A stretch of 11,822 nt of DNA from Congregicoccus sp964517665. GTDB lineage: Bacteria > Verrucomicrobiota > Verrucomicrobiia > Opitutales > Opitutaceae. The number at the start of each line of letters is the position of its first letter. Within the stretch, counting starts at the first letter, position 1. This document shows positions 7,610 through 11,822 of the stretch, in pieces. Both the position numbers and the translations under genes were made by a program. A model generated the notes under the pieces. It was not told the origin of the DNA, did no database searches, and saw only the letters and a program-made list of their open reading frames with translations. The DNA lies in assembly GCA_964517665.1 (NCBI GenBank), contig CAZFCY010000157.1, forward strand, positions 1 to 11,822, read 5' to 3'.

Positions 7610-8637
7610 CGGCGTGGTCGAGTGGCCCGGTGCGCATCGGCCTCATCGGGCTCGGGTGGGGCGAGCGGGTGGCGGTCGCGATGCGGGCGCTTGCCGGCGT
7701 GGAGCTGGCCGTGTGCTTCGCCCGCGCGCCGGTTGTGCGGGAGGCGTTTGCGCGTCGATTTGGTTGTCGGCCGGCGGAGAGTTTCGACGCCCTGCTGGAT
7801 GACGACCGGCTGGACGGCGTTGTGCTCATGACGCCGAATGCGACGCATCGCGAACTCGCCATTCAGGCCATGAAAGCGGGCAAACACGTGCTTGTAACCA
7901 AGCCGATCGCCACGACGCTGGAGGATGCCATGGCCATGATCAGAACGGCCCGCGAAACCGGGCGCATCCTCGCAGTCGGTCACCAAAGCCGGCGGCATCC
8001 GGCGCTTCGCATATTAAAACAATTCATCGACGATGGCGGGCTGGGCCCTGTCCGCACGATCGAGGGCAACACCTCCTCTGCCACCGGCTTGCGGGTGACG
8101 AGAGGTAATTGGCGGTCGAGGATGGAGGAGTGTCCCGGCGGACCGCTGCTGCAATTGGGCATTCACTATATAGACAACTTCCAGTATTTTTTCGGGCCGG
8201 TGGAGCGGGTCACGGCCTCATTTGAAAAAATCGGAGGCGGCGCCGTTGATCCGGACACCTCGACTGTGCTGTTGAGATTCGATGCGGGCATGGCGGGCTA
8301 TCTGGGCTGCAGTTATGTGACGCCTCACACGCGCTGGATCCGGGTTTCGGGTGAGAAAGCGACGGCGCTCTTCGAGGCCGATGGAAGCCTTGTGCTCCAT
8401 GCCGCCTCGGAAATGCGTGTGCTCCTGCCGGCAGCCTCCGACGGTTCGGCGGTGCGCCGAGGGGTGCTGGCCGCGGAGGTCGAGGAGTTAGCGGCGTGTA
8501 TACGAACGGGAGAAGCGCCGGAAACCGGGGGACGCGCAGGCGCGCGCAATCTCGCGGTCGTGCTGGCCGCGGTGGAGTCGCATCGCCGGGGCGTTCCGGT
8601 GGATGTCGAAGCGTTGTTGCGCGCGGCCGGCTTGTGA
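7606..8637 (+). CDS. Gfo/Idh/MocA-family NAD(P)-dependent oxidoreductase
   Basis: 343-residue cytoplasmic sugar or cyclitol dehydrogenase-like protein with an N-terminal Rossmann domain (VRIGLIGLGWGERVA, Gly12-Gly19) and a C-terminal alpha/beta dimer domain. TPNATHRELAIQAMKAGKHVLVTKPIATT contains the catalytic Lys99-Pro100. The usual Glu before Lys is Thr here (VTKP instead of EKP). The second catalytic block GGPLLQLGIHYIDNFQYFFG supplies His187. The ATG overlaps the sulfatase stop by 4 bp, and its own stop overlaps the GH88 GTG start, so the three genes look translationally coupled. Family members oxidise, reduce or epimerise sugars, and some use NAD as a catalytic cofactor for glycoside cleavage, so the reaction stays open. 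Context suggests processing of a monosaccharide released by the sulfatase and GH88. No signal peptide (Tat or Sec) is seen. Confidence 0.92.
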   Translation: MTAWSSGPVRIGLIGLGWGERVAVAMRALAGVELAVCFARAPVVREAFARRFGCRPAESFDALLDDDRLDGVVLMTPNATHRELAIQAMKAGKHVLVTKPIATTLEDAMAMIRTARETGRILAVGHQSRRHPALRILKQFIDDGGLGPVRTIEGNTSSATGLRVTRGNWRSRMEECPGGPLLQLGIHYIDNFQYFFGPVERVTASFEKIGGGAVDPDTSTVLLRFDAGMAGYLGCSYVTPHTRWIRVSGEKATALFEADGSLVLHAASEMRVLLPAASDGSAVRRGVLAAEVEELAACIRTGEAPETGGRAGARNLAVVLAAVESHRRGVPVDVEALLRAAGL

Positions 8638-9773
8638 GTGTGAGCGATTCGCTTACCGTCGGCAGGGTTCTCGCGCTGCTCGATCGTTTCGCCGAACGCG
8701 TGGCGATTGCGGCGGAGTTCTTCGCCGAAGACCTGCCGGATTATCGGGACTCCATTGCTGGCCGCTGGTTCACGAACGGAGGTTGGACCGAGGGATTCTG
8801 GCCGGGACTGTTGTGGCGTTTGTATGAACATGCGCGGAGCGAATGCCTGGCGGGGCACGCACGGCGAGCGACGCGACTGGTTGCCACCCGGCATGCGAAC
8901 ACGGACGACCACGACCTCGGTTTTCTTTTCGGTCCTTCGTGTGTGCTGGAGCATGAGCTGACCGGCGACGAAGAAATGCTTCCTCATGCGCTCGCGGCAG
9001 CGGAGCGGCTTTCGGCGCGTTATCTTCCCGGAGGCAGTTATATACCGGCGCATGGTCCTGCGCATGGTCCGCAGGCCGGCTTTGCCATCATCGACACGAT
9101 GATGAACCTGCCGCTCCTGCTGTGGGCTGCGCGGCGGACGGGACGAAATACGTTCGAAGACGTTGCGATCGAAACAGCTCGCACGATCGCTCGCGAGCAT
9201 GTGCGACCAGACGGGTCGTCCTGCCAGGTGCTTTGGCTCGATCCGGCGACCGGACGGACATTGAGGCGGGATGCGATCATGGCCGTGAGCACGGATTCAT
9301 GCTGGGCGCGAGGCCAGGCGTGGGGCGTGCACGGCTTCGCCCGGATGTACCGGGAATGTGGATACAAGGAGTTCGCGAGTGTGGCTGCGCGGATGGCGGA
9401 TTATTTCCTTTCGCGCGTGCCGGAGGACGGAATCGTTTTCCACGATCTCGACGATCCGGACGCGCTGCGCGTGCCCAAGGATACGTCGGCTCAGACCGTT
9501 GCAGCCGGCGGCCTGCTCCTGCTCGCGGAGTCCTTCGTGGATTCGAGACGGGCACGTTGGTGTGGAGCGGCTGAACGGCTTCTGCGACCGTTGCTGGAAC
9601 GCTGTCTGGTCGAGGACGAGCCGAGCGCGACGGCTCCTCGGGGGCTGCTCGGCCAGGGCTGCAAGTCTCTGCGCAAGAACCAGGGTGTGGTGAGCGAGAT
9701 CGTCTTTGGTGACTTCTATCTTGTGGAAACACTGCAGCGCTGGCTCACGGTGACCGCGGAACGGGTGGAGTGA
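8634..9773 (+). CDS. GH88 unsaturated glucuronyl hydrolase
   Basis: Hydrates and cleaves the 4,5-unsaturated uronic acid at the non-reducing end of oligosaccharides made by polysaccharide lyases, giving a 4-deoxy-5-keto-uronate. 379 residues from the GTG at 8634, whose GTGA overlaps the previous stop; a second GTG at 8640 would shorten it by two residues. Family motifs in order are NGGWTEGFWPGLLW, HDLGFLFGPS with Asp94, GFAIIDTMMNLPLLLWA with Asp154, RPDGSSCQV and STDSCWARGQAWGVHGFARM. The two Asp are 60 residues apart, almost as in the Bacillus enzyme (Asp88 and Asp149). The alpha6/alpha6-barrel length is normal. No signal peptide is seen, so it is presumably cytoplasmic, unlike the secreted sulfatase. 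GH105 is related but the motif set fits GH88 better. The last 29 bp overlap the convergent dehydrogenase gene. Confidence 0.93.
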   Translation: MSVSDSLTVGRVLALLDRFAERVAIAAEFFAEDLPDYRDSIAGRWFTNGGWTEGFWPGLLWRLYEHARSECLAGHARRATRLVATRHANTDDHDLGFLFGPSCVLEHELTGDEEMLPHALAAAERLSARYLPGGSYIPAHGPAHGPQAGFAIIDTMMNLPLLLWAARRTGRNTFEDVAIETARTIAREHVRPDGSSCQVLWLDPATGRTLRRDAIMAVSTDSCWARGQAWGVHGFARMYRECGYKEFASVAARMADYFLSRVPEDGIVFHDLDDPDALRVPKDTSAQTVAAGGLLLLAESFVDSRRARWCGAAERLLRPLLERCLVEDEPSATAPRGLLGQGCKSLRKNQGVVSEIVFGDFYLVETLQRWLTVTAERVE

Positions 9774-10794
9774 CGCCGAGCGTGCCGGCGAGCGCGGTGA
9801 GTTCGCTCCACACGCCATCCGTCACAGGCACGCCGTGTAATTCGCGCTCGTGGAGGCGCCGGGCTTCGATCTCACCGGGCAGCAGCACTTCGGAGAATCC
9901 GGCGGCCGGTTCGCTCCGCTTGATGTGCTCGAGCAGTTCTCCGACGAGCCGGTGATAATCGGCGAGCGCAGTAAACCCTTCGATCGACCACGCGAGAACG
10001 AACGCGGGATTGCCCATGCGGTATTCCGGCAAGGCTATCGGCGCCGAGCCAGCGAGTGTGGTTGCGAGAATCTCGATCATCAACATCAGCGCCGAACCCT
10101 TGTGCGCGCCGAACGGGAGCAGGGCTCCACCATCGTAAAAGTCACCGGGATTGCTGCTGGACTGTCCTGATTTGTCCACGAGGCAGCCAGGCGGAAGGCT
10201 GGCGCCATTGGCGCGGGCGACTGCGATGCGACCTTCGGGGACGGCGGACGTGGCGAAATCCATCACGAGTGGCGGATGGGGCGGCGGAGCCGGCAGGGCG
10301 AACGCGAGCGGGTTGGTGCCGAGCGCGCGTTGCCGACTGCCATATACGGCCACTGAGCCGCCGCGTTCGCCTCCCGCCGCCATGACCAGGCCGGCAAGCC
10401 CGGCGGAGGCAAGCGTCTCGGCGTAGGCCCCCAGGCGACCAATGTGATGCGTCCGGCCGAGGGCCACGCCGGCCTGGCCGTGCTCGCGACAGATCTCGAT
10501 CGCGAGTTGCGTGCCGAACTGCGCGGACATCTGTCCGAAACCCCAGCCGCCATCGACGACAGCGTTGGCTCCGCTTCGGCGCGCGACGGTCGGTCGCGCG
10601 GCAGGCTGGAGTGTGCCATCTCGAATTCGCCCGATATAGCGGCCGGTGCGCATGACGCCATGCGAGTCGAGCCCGCGCAGGTCCGCGCCGATCAACAAGC
10701 CTGCGACGCTCTCCGCGACATCCGCGGGCGCGCCAGCGGCTTCGAAAAGCGTGCGGCTGAACGCGGACAGGATGCCATGATGGAGAACCGGCAT
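9745..10794 (-). CDS. Ldh_2-family (malate/L-lactate dehydrogenase-like) NAD(P)H oxidoreductase
   Basis: 349 residues of the YlbC/YiaK/sulfolactate dehydrogenase fold, which is distinct from classical Rossmann dehydrogenases; members reduce 2-keto acids such as 2,3-diketogulonate, oxaloacetate, sulfopyruvate or pyrroline-2-carboxylate. Motifs are ADLRGLDSHGVMRTGRYI with catalytic-type His45, GRTHHIGRLGAYAE (His116-His117), RALGTNPLAFALPAP, VMDFATSAVPEGRIA and LLPFGAHKGSALMLMIEIL. The ATG at 10794 gives a standard N-terminus (ILSAFSRTLFEAAGAP), and no alternative start lies just upstream. There is no obvious Shine-Dalgarno. It is convergent with GH88, overlapping it by 29 bp, and divergent from the second Gfo/Idh/MocA gene across 114 bp. 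Context suggests a keto-acid step in uronate catabolism, but substrate specificity cannot be read from sequence. Confidence 0.92.
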   Translation of the reverse strand: MPVLHHGILSAFSRTLFEAAGAPADVAESVAGLLIGADLRGLDSHGVMRTGRYIGRIRDGTLQPAARPTVARRSGANAVVDGGWGFGQMSAQFGTQLAIEICREHGQAGVALGRTHHIGRLGAYAETLASAGLAGLVMAAGGERGGSVAVYGSRQRALGTNPLAFALPAPPPHPPLVMDFATSAVPEGRIAVARANGASLPPGCLVDKSGQSSSNPGDFYDGGALLPFGAHKGSALMLMIEILATTLAGSAPIALPEYRMGNPAFVLAWSIEGFTALADYHRLVGELLEHIKRSEPAAGFSEVLLPGEIEARRLHERELHGVPVTDGVWSELTALAGTLGVTPPVPRSP

Positions 10795-10908
10795 GCGACG
10801 AGAGTCTTTGTCTGGATTGCTGCGATGGGAACCGTCCGGCTCTGGTTTCCCGCGTGAACCAGATGGCCGAGTTGGCGAGGGCCGTTTTTCTCCACAGGAT
10901 GGATCGCG
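10795..10908. promoter_or_regulatory. Divergent promoter region with 23-bp palindrome
   Basis: This 114-bp spacer separates two divergently transcribed dehydrogenase genes and must hold their promoters. A perfect inverted repeat TCTGGTT-N9-AACCAGA spans 10841-10863, and a further AACC at 10830-10833 gives a third half-site in the same stretch. The arrangement is operator-like, suitable for a dimeric regulator acting on both genes. I see no convincing -35/-10 pairs. Confidence 0.4.
10896..10899 (+). promoter_or_regulatory. Shine-Dalgarno AGGA for second Gfo/Idh/MocA gene
   Basis: AGGA lies nine bases before the ATG at 10909. It is the clearest ribosome binding site in the window and supports that start; most other genes here have none that is obvious or are coupled by overlap. 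Confidence 0.5.
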
Positions 10909-11822
10909 ATGAGCAACCCCGCGATCGTTGGCGTCGGCTTGATCGGCGCCGGAGCAATGGCGCGCGCCTATGCTGAATGCTTGCGTTTATATACAACTGG
11001 TGGCCGCCTCGCTGCCGTCACGGGTGGGCGCCGGGCCGGGGAACTGGCGGCAGATTACAAGGCTGCGGCGGAGCCATCCGTGGCCGCCCTCCTGCGACGA
11101 CGCGACGTTCAGGCGGTGATCGTCGCCACTCCGGAGATGTTGCACCGCGAGCAGACGCTGGAGGCGGCCGCCGCGGGTCGGCACGTGCTGGTCGAGAAGC
11201 CGATGGCGCCGACCGTGCGGGAGTGCGACGAGATGATTGCCGCCTGTGCCCAGGCCGGCGTGAAGCTGATGGTGGCGAAGCACTGGAGGTTTCGCGGCGT
11301 GCACCTTCGCGCGCTTGAACTGTTGCGAGGCGAAGGCCGGGGGCGGCTGGTCCGGCTCGAAAATCATACACTGGTAACTCGCGCGTCATCGCTTTCGACA
11401 ATCACAGCGAAACCATTTTATCTCGATCGCGCGGGAGGTGGGTTGTTGATGGGCTGGGCGGTGCATAACCTCGATTGGATGCGGTGCCTGGCCGCTGCGG
11501 AGCCACAGTCCGTGCAGGCGGTCGTCTCTCCCGCTGCGGAGCCCTTGCCCGATGGTTCGCTCGATGCGAGCATTCATTTTGCGAATGGGGTCGAGGCTCG
11601 CCTCCGCGTCGCAGTCGATTTGTCGAGAGATCCCGGACCGGGACACGTCTTTCGGACGCGTGTGGTCACGGAGAAGGAGGTGCTTGATCTCGACGGCTAT
11701 GGCGAACTGCGCGTGACCGTTGATGGGCGAGCGAGGGTCGAATGGACTCAGCCGGCGTTCGATCCGCGCGATCCGACCGATCCGCATCGGTTGGAGGCAT
11801 ACGCAACGATGCTGCAAGCGTT
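10909..11822 (+). CDS. Second Gfo/Idh/MocA-family oxidoreductase, 5' part (runs off window)
   Basis: At least 304 residues are visible and the frame is still open at the window end, so the 3' end is missing. The Rossmann motif is GVGLIGAGAMA (residues 8-18), followed by VIVATPEMLHREQTLEAAAAGRHVLVEKPMAPT with a canonical Glu-Lys-Pro at 96-98, and VAKHWRF. The second catalytic block is AGGGLLMGWAVHNLDWMR with His186. It differs clearly from the Gfo/Idh/MocA protein at 7606-8637 (different motifs, canonical EKP), so it is not a recent duplicate. It is probably a cytoplasmic sugar dehydrogenase acting in the same catabolic set, divergently transcribed from the Ldh_2-like gene. Substrate unknown. 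Confidence 0.9.
   Translation, partial: MSNPAIVGVGLIGAGAMARAYAECLRLYTTGGRLAAVTGGRRAGELAADYKAAAEPSVAALLRRRDVQAVIVATPEMLHREQTLEAAAAGRHVLVEKPMAPTVRECDEMIAACAQAGVKLMVAKHWRFRGVHLRALELLRGEGRGRLVRLENHTLVTRASSLSTITAKPFYLDRAGGGLLMGWAVHNLDWMRCLAAAEPQSVQAVVSPAAEPLPDGSLDASIHFANGVEARLRVAVDLSRDPGPGHVFRTRVVTEKEVLDLDGYGELRVTVDGRARVEWTQPAFDPRDPTDPHRLEAYATMLQA

Noticed and set aside
8496..8633. Upstream extension of GH88 to a GTG at 8496
   Set aside because: It would overlap the Gfo/Idh/MocA gene by 142 bp and adds out-of-family Arg/Gly-rich residues; the GTGA overlap at 8634 is a natural start.

Overview
The window looks like a high-GC Gram-negative chromosome segment from the Verrucomicrobiota, most probably an Opitutales/Opitutaceae-like organism. 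The main clue is the receptor N-terminus (TDKGARGYGTANALGATRIN), which resembles the conserved plug start of opitutal TonB-dependent receptors. The mix of a type I sulfatase, a GH32-like secreted beta-propeller, a GH88 and Gfo/Idh/MocA oxidoreductases also fits Verrucomicrobiota or Planctomycetota polysaccharide degraders. This assignment is inference, since no marker gene is present. Two runs of exactly ten Ns (1052-1061 and 2373-2382) show a draft or metagenomic/single-cell assembly. Both fall inside genes and disturb them.

Region 1 (2-1734, + strand) is housekeeping: the 3' end of an M24 metallopeptidase, an Fpg/Nei-type DNA glycosylase containing an in-frame assembly artefact, and a small ArsC/Spx-family thioredoxin-fold protein overlapping it by 4 bp. 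Region 2 (1735-2297) has no gene I can support. It holds a degenerate REP-like sequence and a small palindrome.

Region 3 (2298-9773, + strand) is a compact catabolic gene run. It contains a TonB-dependent receptor (broken by a gap), a secreted GH32-like beta-propeller protein, a secreted S1-type sulfatase with a CAPSR formylglycine motif, a Gfo/Idh/MocA oxidoreductase (ATGA overlap with the sulfatase) and a cytoplasmic-looking GH88 unsaturated glucuronyl hydrolase (GTGA overlap with the oxidoreductase). Region 4 (9745-11822) has a minus-strand Ldh_2-family NAD(P)H oxidoreductase, convergent with and overlapping the GH88 gene, then a 114-bp divergent intergenic region with a candidate operator. 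A second Gfo/Idh/MocA gene runs off the window end.

Taken together, regions 3 and 4 read as a small utilization locus for a sulfated, uronic-acid-containing glycan: uptake at the outer membrane, extracytoplasmic desulfation and possibly glycan cleavage, hydrolysis of unsaturated uronyl oligosaccharides by GH88, then redox processing of the monosaccharides by three dehydrogenases. The window contains no polysaccharide lyase, SusD-like lipoprotein, inner-membrane transporter or regulator, so the substrate and the complete pathway are inferred. I see no CRISPR array, tRNA, rRNA or insertion sequence. The most novel element is the uncharacterised propeller family in this context; the clearest anomaly is the palindromic assembly artefact in the glycosylase gene.
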